Positions 1-13,125 of a DNA stretch of 64,000 bases are shown piece after piece. The stretch covers positions 9,074,108 to 9,138,107 of the forward strand of contig OU452222.1 of assembly GCA_911728455.2 (NCBI GenBank). The letters run 5' to 3'. The position numbers and the translations under genes are program-made. Under the pieces are notes generated by a model that saw only the letters and a list, made by a program, of their open reading frames with translations, did not search any database and was not told the origin of the DNA. This DNA comes from Marthasterias glacialis. Taxonomy: Eukaryota; Echinodermata; Asteroidea; Forcipulatida; Asteriidae. Every line of letters starts with the position of its first letter. The stretch's first letter is position 1.

Positions 1-2201
1 TTTTGGGTTCGTACAGGTAAGGTCTTCTGTGTATTAAGCCTTTGATTGCTGTAGCATACCATAGCATACATTGCATGCTATTGGATAACCAAATACCAAA
101 CTGAACCGGTACCATCGGTTCTGGTTTCCAATCTTGCATAATTATATCATCATCAGTAAAGTTAGCTTAGAATCTAATCTCCTTCCGCCTCTCTTAATAC
201 CGGTAATGTATGAATAAACAAACAAACAAACAAACAAACTTAAATACCCAATCGTAATCCACTACTTCGTCTCAAAAAGCAATTGTTTTAAATGCGGGTT
301 TGTTTTTCTCACGTGTAGATAAGAATGAATTTACTATTCCAGAAACCCACCGCAGGTCACCAGAGTATTGTGGCAAACATTTTGTGTGAGCAATTGAAAT
401 GGGGACGTATCGTCACGATGACGAGCACTAATATTGAAACATGCACGGTTTGAATTTTATCGATTTCGATGATCTATCAACTTCATTCGTTTTAATTGTT
501 TAGACGAGCATTTTTTGTTATGTGTGAGCAGAGCCCGTCTAGGAGGGTTAACAATTCTGACATCCAATCACAGAACATCTATCTAGGCATCGGGCCTAAC
601 CCCCACACCCTCCTCACAAAAAGAAAAACTCATTTACTAGGAAAGTACATGTAAATTTCACATTTTTGTATTCAAATATTATCATAAAAGATTGGTTAAA
701 AACTGGTTCCAACAGTGTTGCAGCAACACATACATGAAAAACAAACTGTTTCGACGGCGCCCCAGAGCGGCGTATAATTTATAAATGTGTGTGTTATCCT
801 TGGTACAAGTATTGCATACTCTCGGATCATCATGTAAAACAAATTGTCTACGTATGGCCCTGGGCCATTCAGTTCCCAGCGTTGTTTTGAAAGGAGTTGT
901 GCACGCGGAACGGCTGTTTTTTCTGACGGGGATACCAGCGTGGATCGATCACAGCCATTATGGTAGGCTCCAGATTGTAGTGAACGGTTCAGTTCCCGGG
1001 TTTATCGGATCTCTTGCTGTACAGTTGGGGTAGCAGCTCTTTTCATTGTTGTGGTGAAAGACTTGATCAATATTTCTGAAACCTACATACTGTTGTTCGA
1101 TAATGAGCTGAAAGCAAAATGTGTCTGGATTTGTGTTGTTGTTAACGGGCGCATCTGTGATTGATGCAGGTGTGGTATAGGCTGGTTTTGTTTTATTTTG
1201 GATAATTACTGTGTGGACTGGGTTTTAAAAATAAAATTATCAGTAAAAACTTACAAACTGCTTTTGTATAAAATCAACTAAACTAACGTGCGGGAGACAA
1301 TACGTAAAAACAAATTGATATTGGTTGTATTCAAAAATTACATCCTTGAACTGACCTTACACACAAACATTTATAGAAGAAATTGATAGGTCGATGCTTC
1401 CATCTTATGTAATACAAAGACATTTTTCATAAAAGGGGTATTTTGCTGGATTATCTAAAGGCAATATTTTAAAATTACAAGGTCATTTTTGTTTTACTTT
1501 CATAACCAAAGAGGACCATTCTAGACTTAACCAGACGTTAGTCTATTCACCCGGGCTTTGAACACAAACCTTTAGGTAAATATTGGCCCACCATTTTGCT
1601 AAAACAAATGCAAATAGCTCCTGAGAAATTGTACAAAGAGAAGTGCGCAACAGGTGTTAACAACCACATGATGCAGAGTGTTCAGCACAGGCCCTGTAGT
1701 GTCTCGCCCCTGATGACGTGTGTTGGGCCGTTCCATATGGCCCAACACATCCCTTGCATATCTAATTAGGCTTTGAACAAGCATGTGTGTATTATTTTAT
1801 GCATCCATATTAATTTCCATAGGTTCATGATTAATGCCAAAGTCTAATGTGTGATACGCACCAAATAAAGTAAGTATATCTAGTTTGGTTGACAAAATCT
1901 TCCCTGCTGAGGTTAACATACGATTGATAATGAGCTTGAGTCCATATATATTATACATATGTATTATTACATCCGTTACACAAAACTTTCACAATCGAAA
2001 GTGTATACCATTAATAACTGATTAATTTTAGTGAGTGTTGTTATTCAACAGTTTGTGAGTGTTGTATTGTAAATGGACCTATCACACAGTAAGTGTCTTG
2101 GTTGTCCTCATGTGACGAACTTAGCTCTTATATAATTGAATAAATGCACATGTTTAAGTAAATATATGCACTGCTTGGAAGCAAAAGCAAACATTCCTTA
2201 C
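1..2201. other. Intron of the ESRP gene, no exon found
   Basis: This is sequence downstream (on the minus strand) of ESRP coding exon 3, so it is intron. I looked on the minus strand for the exon that should follow, which would lead into the first RRM, and found no open, spliceable segment resembling it. The stretch 785-1033 is open on the plus strand but resembles nothing known. A short CAAA tandem run lies near 219-238. Confidence 0.5.
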
Positions 2202-5200
2202 CACAACGTCACTTCGCCCAAACACTTTCGCTCATTCAGAAATAAAAGGATACAATCCGCCATGTCCTTGACCGTGGTTATTGTCGTAGCACCTGGGTGG
2301 AACTTTTGTAGCTCCTTCCTCAGATCGAAAAAGGAGTGGAAGAACTCTGGTAGCTTGACGCTCTTGTTTAGAGACTGTGGGTGTATACATTGACGTATGT
2401 GGAGCTGCCCATCTGTGAGGAGACAGAGTGTATTTCCCTGGCTCAAGTTCAGCTCCTTGTAGAGGTAATCTTCGAACTGAGAAGGGGGAATTGGAGAGTG
2501 AGAGCATAGAATGAGTATTTGATAAGATTATATAGAACCCCATCCTAAATAAAATGAAGTAAATAAAGCGAACAGTTCTGTTTCGGCATGCAGAGAAACA
2601 TCAACACGGACTCCATTTAAAATCTGTCAACCAGATGAACTGGCGTTGGGTATTTCATATGATCTCCTAATCGTTGTCAAATGCCTAGGAATGAGTCAAT
2701 ACATAATTATAGTTGGTAAGAACGTATACCAGTATGACAAACCGTACTATTACTAGTTTTCGTTGGATAAAACATAGGCTAATCTCCGGTATTTTATTTT
2801 TATTTATTTATTTATTTTTAATTTTTTATTTTTTTTTTTATTTTTGGGGGGGGGTTCGCTTTGGACACGTTTTTACAATGGTTGCCAATCCATGTTCTCT
2901 TTTTCGATTTTTTTTTAAATGTTCTAGTTTTGCCAATGAGGCAAAATATATGGAAATGTCATTATTTTGGAAAGAAGAAATCGCAGTTCCCCCATGTTAA
3001 TAAATCAGCCCCGCCCACGAGCCTCGGCAAGCTTTGATGCCCACTCATTGGTAAAGCACCGGTCAAGCTATAGTTATTTGTATTTTAGCCGTAAATAGCG
3101 ACCTTAGGGTTGTTCTTGTGAGCTCAAAAGTATTTGGAGACAGGGCAGACTCTGGAACACATTACATTTAAATGACAATTCAGATGTTTCTTTATATGAC
3201 CAGGGCGTATAGTGGAAAGTTGTTCCAGCTCAGTGGAGCTTATTACCCGATTGTGGTGGAATTTGGAGTTTTGCGGTTGAGGGGGAAATTAAATGTTGGT
3301 GGTTTGTCTCAATTGTAAACAGCGGGCCGTCCGTAACCGTTTCAAAAGGCCTTCGTTGAAATTAAGGCCCTACCCATCCCAATGATATTAATCTGATAAT
3401 CCGTAATTGTTAGTGCTGCATAAATAAGAGTACGGTCCTAATCAGTGGCATAACAAGAGGGGGGCAGGGGGGCCTGCGCCCCCACCCAGAACTCTTGCCC
3501 CCTCCCTCTTGCCCCCCCCCATATGAAATCACAGAAAACCTGGAAACTATGTACTAATTACTGTTTTGAAACTACGTTAAAAGGTTTGGTATCAACTATC
3601 AACATAGTTAGTGAATAACTTGTACTTCTTGCCCCCCCCCCCCTCGTGTATATTATAAATTAAATGGCGGGCATTAGTCTTCACAAACCATTTTTGTTTA
3701 TGATTTGCAACTCAAAAATTTAGCTTGAATTTTGAGCATCATTATACACAGCAGCCTGGGTTTTGTGTTTTTATAACGTGCACAGTGTATATACAAACAG
3801 CTTCTTTTGTCGATCTACTTGTTGAATAATTCCTTGTAAAATAATAAATACAACGGCTTTTCTCACAAAGTTGGATGTGTGCTCGACTTCTTAATTTCAA
3901 ACGAATTTGTTTCTTACTTTTAAACAACAGGCCAAGGTGCCTCTGACCCGTACGTTAATTATGCTAATTTAAAAGCACGTGGTCGAAAAATATACATGGT
4001 TGTAATACTGCTGGTAGTAGTATCGGATAAATAGGGAAGAGGCAGTTATGTTTGTCTCGCAACGGATTCATTTACCCCTCCCTGTTCTTAGCTGTGCTGT
4101 GGAGAGACTTGCGTTTATATCTCGCCATGTCTTGTTTCTGCGCATTGGGGCAGGTTTCTATCCCTTCAAAAAAGTAGCCCACACCTCGAGTGGCCTTTGG
4201 GCCTTGTGATGGATGAATTGGGTAAAAAAAAAAAAAATAACACATAGAAATAAAAAGTGATCTAAGCTATAGTGATGGTTAGAAAAACATATCAGTGACA
4301 GTGATAATTTCCACTTTATATACTCAAAATGAAACATAATAGAGACGCCCTCAAAGTCCGGTAAAACAAACAGCCATTCGATGTTTCCTCATGGAAGTGT
4401 ACACACTTAGATGGAATAAAAAATCTTGTTAATATTTAGACGGTTTTGGCGAATGTAGTTTTCAAAAGACAAACCAAAATGGCTGATATTAACGTGAAGC
4501 CATCGGGGCCATCAGTAAACAATGCAGAATATATCATTCTTAACCCCAAATTATCTTTGTCAGTTTGGCACTGTTCTTTTATCAGACAGAACCTATAATA
4601 AGCGATACCAATTATTTGTGTAAATATAATTATGCATTGTATCGATAATATTTGTGTATACATCGTTTTTGCCACAAAGTGAAGCTTCTTCTCGTCTCGT
4701 GATATCTTATCCATCTTCTATTTCATTCCCCAAGGATCCATAAGAAATAATGTGATTTGAGTATGGAATTTCCATAGTATCAAAATAATGAGGGCGTTCG
4801 TGTATGAGTGAAACGCTTGTTTCCGTCCCGGAAATTCCCCCCACTTCAGTGAAGGGATTGACTAAAACAAACGCATCCTTCCCGCGCGTGCCGCATGCCA
4901 AGCAAACATGGCCCAGCACGTGTTACCAGGTTCAATTAAACCGATGCCCCCCAACCGCCGCTCTCGCCGCTGCAACAGCCCAAACACTCTTGATAGGTTT
5001 ACGGTACTATTAACAACTCATTACCATTGTTACGGTCTCTGTAATTAAATTTTCTCCTGATATAACGTAGTGGTCCCGTGGAGTATTGGGTTTGTATAAA
5101 AACATGTTTGACTGTCCTGTCCGCAGACTGAGATGCAACATGTTGCTGGGGTGTAATTACAAACCTCGGGAAAATAATTATTTTGTAGTCTGAGAAAAGG

Positions 5201-8200
5201 ACTCGTTAAATCTGAATAGTGATTAAAAAATTGATGTGATAAAAGCTGTACATCCACATTCCGCCTGAATAGCAGGCTGGTCATACAGCGTGTTAGTATT
5301 TTAAAGGTTTGGCTGTAGTTATTTTTCTAACACACCGAACGTCGGTTGCGGTATTGAAATGATTGAGTGATAAACTACCGCTCCATTCAAATAAATGAGC
5401 TTAATTGTGTCACGATCAATAAAGAATGGCTTACTCTAGAAGTATGAGACAAGGACAAATCGTAAACAGAATCTACGATACTTCCTCGTGAAAAACATCC
5501 TGGTTTTATAAAGCACGTATATCTTGACCGAATTGCCTCAGCGAGTATCGAAACAGGAGGAGATTAAGTGTACACAGACTTCCTTAAAATCTGCACAACC
5601 TGTACGCTGCATCACAGCATCTTCTGTTGTAAGAATCAATTACCAATCTCCCCTGGTCATTTTTGAAAGCAGACTACAGAAGTTGGATTTGTATTCTGTT
5701 TTATGCAAGGACTTCCACGCTGTATGTAAATCGACAACCTGGGAACAATGCTTTTGCAGCTGACGCACAATTTCCATTCCATACAATCATCTAACAACAA
5801 AGAGACTAAACCCGGAACCGCTATTTTTAAATAACACCATCCAAAAGTTGTGAATATTATTATCCAGTTGTTCAATAGATGGTTATTTTTACATAATCCT
5901 CCTTGGTGAATTAGACCTCTGTTCCATCAATCAAAGGTACGAATTGGAAATGTTGCCCGCTGGGGTTACCGTTGTATTTACGGATGCGAACAGGTTGTGT
6001 TGTTAAATTCTGGGTTATGTTATTTGCTTGTTATATTAATGAATGCACAAATAATTGAAGAATGTCTGGTTGTAGGTCATTTGTCACAGGACCATTTGTC
6101 TATTGGTATGCCTTACGGTGGATGAGATTTTATATTTAAACTAAGCTTAAACTTAGCACTGTTGACAACACCTTGGAAAAAGGTTTGCCAAACCTCACTG
6201 CATTGCTGATTTCGTTTGTTTCGAAACACCATGCAGGTGGAGGATGTTCAACCCACAAACTCCATAACTGTTTTCCTTACCTGCTGGAGGACTTTCTCCA
6301 TCTTGGCAGCTCCTTTGAAGACATCTCGCTGAACCCCAAGAGCTTTGCACAGGTCATCAGACACCTCGACACTGTCCGAGTCTGGCCTCACAAACGACTG
6401 TTTTATGAAACCCACCAACTGTACAGAGAAAAGTATAAGAGGATGAGATTAATACTCTAGAAAATGGCGAGTTGAATGTGAGTCCGAGTTGATTGTTGAC
6501 TTTCTTTTTTTCGGATAAGGAAGACTTTCGTTGAGCTAAATCACTTTGGGTAGTGGCGTAACAATAGACCTTTTTTGGAGGGCAGCAGGCAAAGAAATCA
6601 ATGGGAGGGGGCTTTATGCTTTACCTGGAGAGCCCACTTACAGGGAGTGCAAGACAGAGGCCTATGTGTACATGTATATACTGTTAACATTCTAGATGAT
6701 GAACTGGACGATACATTATGCACATTTCAAACAGTCTTAATTAGTTTCTAAGTTATACACGAAAGATGATCAATTGCATTAACTAAGCACATCTTATGCC
6801 ATTTATTTTTGAAGGTTCTTATTGAATTCGTCAAAGAGCACCTTCAAAAATATTCTGACAAGCAATCCAGGTGAACTTATTCAAAGACATCCTATAACAA
6901 TATAAATTTTTTTCGATCTCAATGGGTGGGGGCAAGAGTTGGGGAAGGGTTCTGTGCAGAGGTTCGGGCAGGGCTTCAGCCCCCCCCCCCCCCCTCCCCT
7001 TCTAGTTAGGATACTGTTTCATAGTCAATCTCAACGGCTATGTCATAGTACATAGGGTTGTTTCAAGATGCACTGCGTCTCATCATGCACATTTCGCAAA
7101 TCTCAAATCACTTAATTTAATTCTGACAAATCAGGGAATAATCTTTATTGGGGAAGGGGAATCTTGGCATGTTGACTTCTTAAACAGACCATTTTCCCTC
7201 AATGGCTAGATCGATACGTATGCTGAATGTCTTCGTCTGAGACGTGGAGGGGTGTGGCTAAATATGCCTTTCAATGGAGCTTGAGCTCCTAATTGGGGTA
7301 TTGCAATCAAACTGCTTTATTGTTCAGATACACTCATTGTTGAGATAGCTTTATGCTCGGATGTGTATCAGGATGGTTTAGTGATGCAGATTGGGTTTAA
7401 TAGCTTGTACGGATTCAATACCAAGAAATGGTGGGCGTCTAACTTTGGAAGTTCCTTGTAGTACAAAGGAAAACGTCGCATTCTTTCAGAAAAGAGGCAT
7501 GATTAGTTCGAATTTTTGCTCACTCAAGACAAGCCGTTTTGTGGATTTTCACAAGTAAACAGAGATTCGTGACGACCAAAGGCGCTCATTGGCAGTGAGG
7601 GAGAAGATTCAACGGTATCATGCTTGATTTTCTTTGATTGTTTCTGCAGAATAAAGTCGTGTAAAGACAAGTGGTTTTTTAGGGTGTCACATGGAGGCAC
7701 TTTGAGCAGACATTTAGGAAACTAAGTGGATTGCACACTGCGTGAAATTATTTTTACAAGTTTGGTCATGGGTTGATACTAACTATAATGCAAGTTTCAC
7801 TAAAACTTAATCGGTATGTTGACTTTTTAAAATGATGTTTTCAAATAATAATATACAGGTTTCATAATTTCATAATCTTCTTGTTTACAGAAGAAACGGG
7901 TTACAAGGCAAAATTAAATGGCAATTGAAAACACGTGAAAATGCATGGGTGGGTGAATGAGTTTCTATTTTTGGGCATAACAAAAAAAACAAAAATTTTT
8001 GATGGGGATTTTTTTCACGTGGGAGTTCCATTAGATTTTACGTATACCCATATAGCAATTTAGGCCATATTATTGTCTGTTCATGTCTTCGTGCAAATGT
8101 TAGCTGCTTGGATCGATACAGTTTATTCCAAGTATTTTCTTTATAAAAAATTGTCCCAGACTACATAGGTACCCAGTACAAATGAACTAAATTAAAAACT

Positions 8201-8931
8201 GCATTCAAATATGTCACCCCATCACTCAAAATAACAATCATAGTTCAGTTTATAATCGCAGTACTGAGCAATACAGAGGTATACATTTAATAGTTACAGT
8301 GAGTTTTGGTTGTTATTGTAATATTGGTGCAGAGCAAACATTTCCCTTCGAACAACAGCTTGAGTTAGATACCCTTCATATCCAACTGTTGACTCAAATT
8401 TAGTAAATTATTTCAGACACGACACTCTAAGGGAAACAATGGAATATGTAACAAAATAAACTGGTGGAGAATTGCAGTAAGTATGTTAGTTTTAATGTTA
8501 ATTTCACAGCGATTATGATCCAGCTAAAGTATAGTGAAGTAATGAAATGAAGTAGTAAGGCGAAATGATCCGGAAGGGCAAACCAAAAGTTTGACCGATA
8601 TCTGACCCACGCACAGCCTTCGATCCTCTCAAACAATGTTGCACATCGAATCCATCAATACAGCTTTCTCTATTGTTGCTGTACTACGCTGAGATTTTAT
8701 TTCTGGGTGGCTAAACACTACGTTGCAACCAAGTACGAAATACAAAGTCATCGACATGATATAGGAGTTAGGCACTAACTGTCTGAAAGCGAACTTTACC
8801 TTGTTAGTCTCAACATCTATGACGCCCCATACCAGAAGAACCAAGTCAGTCTCATCAGTCCCAAGAAGAGCGCCTCGCTGTCCAGCCGTCGTACAAAACA
8901 CTATCACCAAGTAATTATGTGCGTTGGCCAT
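2202..8931 (-). CDS. ESRP: Epithelial splicing regulatory protein (ESRP/Fusilli family), N-terminal exons, 3' partial
   Basis: RNA-binding regulator of alternative splicing in epithelia; vertebrate ESRP1/2 and fly Fusilli are family members. Three coding exons are visible on the minus strand: 8931-8800 (44 codons, ATG at 8931, purine at -3), 6418-6281 (46 codons) and 2476-2202 (91 codons plus 2 nt). All have AG acceptors and GTAAG-type donors, and phases agree. The first exon gives MANAHNYLVIVFCTTAG, followed by an ETDLVLLVWGVIDV segment, matching the start of ESRP1. The third carries LCLLTDGQLHIRQ and LPEFFHSFFDLRKELQK, close to the vertebrate CTDGQLHVRQ and YSFFDLRKEFKK segments. This N-terminal region precedes the three RRMs, which are not in the window, so the gene continues past the left edge. 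About 182 residues are seen of a protein that is about 680 residues in vertebrates. Introns are about 2.4 kb and 3.8 kb. The ESRP1 versus ESRP2 split is vertebrate, so no number is given. Confidence 0.88.
3441..3650. repeat. Interspersed repeat with C/G-rich runs
   Basis: The segment starts with AGTGGCATAACAAGAGGGGGG and contains several long G and C runs. A similar opening (GTGGCGTAACAATAGACC) and a C-run ending recur at 6552-7000, so this is a dispersed repeat inside ESRP introns. No coding potential was seen. Confidence 0.4.
6552..7003. repeat. Interspersed repeat with C-run end, second copy
   Basis: Opens with GTGGCGTAACAATAGACC and ends in a run of C at about 6980-7000. It shares its opening and its mono-C character with 3441-3650. 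It lies in ESRP intron 1, just upstream on the minus strand of coding exon 2. Confidence 0.35.
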
Positions 8932-11900
8932 AATGTCGACAGAGAAGAAAGTGTGTTAAATTAATTAGACTAAAAAAGAGTTTAGATCCACCTCGACAAA
9001 CTACTTGAAGTTTCTATTAGTAACAGAAGTATAACTACACCCGACTCCCAACTGAGTTAAAATACCATGTACCACCGAGACCAACACCACCCGGATTGTG
9101 TGGTGACTCGTCAGAAGACCGAAGTAACAACTGCTCGAGCAGATTGTGATGAAAACAGTGATCAGATCTAGAGCCAGGGATATCTGTTTGAATAAGGCTG
9201 ACTGTACGGCAGCATGTACGGGACAGACCCCCGAGGCTGAGTCCTATTGTTATACCCCCTCCAGCCGATTGGACCATCCGAGTATTACGTGGCAGACCAA
9301 TTGAAAACAGGAAAAATCGGGGGCGTGGGCATTATTTTGCTCTCTCTCAGTCTTTCACTCTAGTTCCCAATCTCCTACCATGAATGCAATCATCTACAAG
9401 CAGCACCGTACTGCCCTACCAGTAACTAATTCCAAAGGCCCACAGTCTATTGAATTTGTGGATAATAGATTCTGGAGAGAGTAGAGCGTTGCGTATAGCC
9501 CGACCTTCCTGACGAACAATGCATGACTAGCCAAGTGTGACCACTTGTTGAAAAGCAGGGTATCCCTACCATGAACGGGCCCGGCCATGCTGAACAATTT
9601 CAAAACAATTTTTTTCTTTTTACCACAGCATATTTTTCTGCGGGTCAGACCTCAACTTTTTTTTGTTCCCCGAGCTATTTTGTTGTGGCGTGGCCATTAA
9701 TCACAAACTGAAGGCAACCCAGAAAATATATTTCCAAACAACATTTCTTATATCTAATATAGCAGACAGCAGCTGTATCTAATTATATATAGATATAATT
9801 ATTACGTAAACATCTTTTGTAAGCTTATAACGATAAGACTTATTCCGTGTGCACATTCTATAATCCCATATGGTTTGGACTTTGAAATGTAAGCCCTCAT
9901 GTATCTCGTGTCGTTGTGTGCACGTGTCTAGGTCTTCACACAGGCTAAAATTTCCAACCGATATACGGGTTTCTTAAATATCACTTAGTACATATTATTT
10001 TACTATTTCATAATTACTGAAGGCGACAACGGGGCATAATTTGTGATGATTATGAAATAATGAGCCAGGCATCAGTGTTGTGCAATTGGGGCACGTCAAA
10101 TGCAATGTTCAAGGGTTCCAACATTATATAAAACAATGTTTGTGAAAATAGTTCCATGGTCATAGTGCATGCTTTGTCAGAATTGAAACTTTAATTACAG
10201 GCACATTAACAAAAAAGATTTAAAACAGAAAAATAATCTCCAATACGTTGTCGGCTTATTTCGTATTTCTCCGTAGTTTCTCTCAGGGAACATGCCACAG
10301 TGTTTCGTCTCGCAAATTTTTCTTCGAGAAAGTTGTCGGGTAGTGCACTTACATCGGCCACCGTGAATCCATCGGCATTGCTGTGCCATTTGCACTATGT
10401 GAGACTGTGACAATCTCACAAAGTCCTCGGTCCAAGCATAGTACCGGTGAGCATATTAACCCCCCAAAAACCCCAAAAAACGAATTTAGTTACGCTTGCC
10501 TTAATCTCATCACTGGCCATTGAAAGGGCATCGCAGCAACTACATACTCTTCAATTATTTTTTTTAAAGATCCATGATGGGTAATGTTCAAGCAACAGAC
10601 CTATTTCCGGGGGTCAGCATGAGTGATTCAGAATCACACTGTAGTATTGTAACTCGGGTAATGCCGACCCGGGGGATGGGCCTGCCCCTGGGACCCGGAG
10701 TGTACGACCAATAATGTCAACAATGGAAGAGACTGATGACTTTTACTAAGGCGTTTGGATAATTTGCAAATCGAGCTGTGTAGAATAAACATGTATTATG
10801 TTATGACTGAGTCAGGTTTGGTGAAAGAGTTATAATGTATCATGCACTTTAATTTTGTGGAACTGTGTTCGAATCCCGCCTTAGACTCTAGACTCAACCC
10901 ACAATGGGTTCTTGCAGTCCATATGAGCAGCGACACTCTTCCAAAACAAAATACTTCAAATATATTTTGATTAATGTTTTTAATAATCCAAGCTAGCTTG
11001 AATGCTGGTAGGTTTAAACCAGCCATAAATTATTACATGCTCCATGAACATAATGTACAATGTTAGAATAATGAACGGAATAGTTACTGGTACCGGAGAA
11101 ATGAACATGGTGATCAACACGAGTCGAGGGGGTAGGTGATGTAGATCTTAGGAGTTGATGATGGACAGTACTGGTACCATGTTTTTAAGTGTGCGCTAAT
11201 AGTTTTTTGTAAACTGAAATCTGAACGCCCATACTTGCTAGAAAAATCCCATAGGCCTATTATAAATGAGCAAAGAGAAACAGCTTGTATTTTTTTAAAC
11301 ATAATCTCTTGAGATTTTCCTCAACCTTAAACGTCCCCAGATTGTCTTGTAGTTATCTGCCCTCATCTTGTGATTTTCGTTAGTAACAATAATTCATATA
11401 AAATGCTTGTTTTGTGCGAGTTTGAATTGAATTTTGAATTAGGCGACGTTCATTAAAACACATTTGATAGAACTGAACTTATTGATCGATTCGATCATCT
11501 GTCTATATGATGTCTAACTTGTTTTCCATTTTTTTAAATCTCAATGAATAAATACGGGGTCATCCGGGCTGGTTTCTATGTACCAGACTGATTGTTGTGA
11601 AGTGTTTCGTTCAATGATACAATAAGCATTGTGGACGTTCAGTCCGAGGGTAGAAACCCTCATTGGCGACTCTGTCACCGGAACCAAGCGCAATGTTCTA
11701 GAACGCTTCGACCCACGACACTTTGCATGGCATTTTTTAGTGCCTTTTTATGCGGGAGTTATTATTGTCAACGGACCCAAGTGTTTCGTAATGCGATGGA
11801 CAACGATGGCCTACCTCACCAAAACACACAAATGCAGTAGAGATTGCCTTTAAAACGATATGCTCATGTTTAGATCAATCTTAACAAGTACATGTAGGCC

Positions 11901-13125
11901 TAAAGAGATTGTCTAGGACCAGCACTCATTGTGCTGGCTGGCCGTGGTATGTGTAAATTTCATGGGATGGGGTTTGGGTTAGGATATTTCTTCCTCGTGG
12001 TATACTGCTATTGCACAATATACATGAAATCCTCATACCATGGGCCTTCAATAACATCAAGAATTATTATAAATCCATTTAGAACATTAAAATTACTTCG
12101 TCTTTGGTTGTGTATTAATTGATTGCTGGCTCACTTGGAAAGCCACTGGTGGCGAGGCTAAGGCGTAGCCAATAGCCAAAGATAATTCTGACAGGTCTAT
12201 ACTTTGTCCCACTCCTGTCCAGCACCCATCTCGGCTTCCCAATTCTATGTAACAGCAATTTATTCATAAATTCAGGATAAAAAGCCAATATTGTTATAGA
12301 TTCCAGACAAACAGACTCGTAAATAAAATTTCAAATTTCAACTTTCAGACACTAACAATGTTTTACCGACTTTTATGAGGGCAGTCCATCAAAAGATTAT
12401 TGATGCAAATCTTAGCGACTGCCAAACACCGTTTTTGAGATCTTTGTAATGTGCTTCCAATGATTTTGACTGTTCGTTCATTGTGTTTGGGGTGTTGGTG
12501 TTTTATCTCCTTGTTAGGTGCAGCCGTAAACAAAATTGCCGTAGTTGGCATGATGACATAACTTGGAAAAAACAGACCTTTGCTGTTTCCAGGGTCCAGT
12601 CTCACAGTGAGTGTTGGTATAAACCAAGCATTCTACGAGACTATTTTTGTTTGCCGTCCTAAAACTAAATCTTTTTCAAATTATATATTTTTAATGCGCT
12701 AAAATTCAGACATCTTCACGTGTGTTGACCCTTTGCATTTGTTTTTTTCTTCTATGAACTATTTTCACAAAATATGTCGACAGGTACATGAGTTTGCGAC
12801 CTCTATTGACCAGCTGCATTATTGCCATACATGAACAATTTTGGTCGTTGGCGGCGTGCTTGCATAAACAATGACAAGTTAGTCACCGGCGGTAGTGTCA
12901 GTCAGTGATGTTAATTATTATCCTTATCCTATCTCTAACTAACGGTAGATTTTGTCATTTTGCAACAATGATTTCGAACAGCTAACGAAAAACCGACTGG
13001 ATTTGTTCCAATTGGATGTGGTGAGTGCTGAGGTGTCATTTAATCTGGAGAAAAGCAGATGGTGGAGGCGAAATCACAACGGCCGTAGAAGAGACCAACA
13101 CAACAAAACTAACGTTACAGCAACG
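8932..13125. other. Intergenic region between divergent ESRP and FBXO31 genes
   Basis: It should hold both promoters and 5' UTRs, but I cannot place a transcription start or a promoter motif. Open frames here are short, overlap on both strands and show no recognisable protein. The reading frame just upstream of the FBXO31 ATG (12952-13125) is free of stops but has no ATG, so I treat it as 5' UTR. Confidence 0.5.

Noticed and set aside
785-1033. 82-codon plus-strand open frame
   Set aside because: No similarity recognised, lies in an ESRP intron on the opposite strand, and contains duplicated short motifs typical of repeats.
12952-13125. N-terminal extension of the FBXO31-like protein
   Set aside because: The frame is open but has no ATG before 13126, and the protein from 13126 starts in the right place for an F-box protein of this family.
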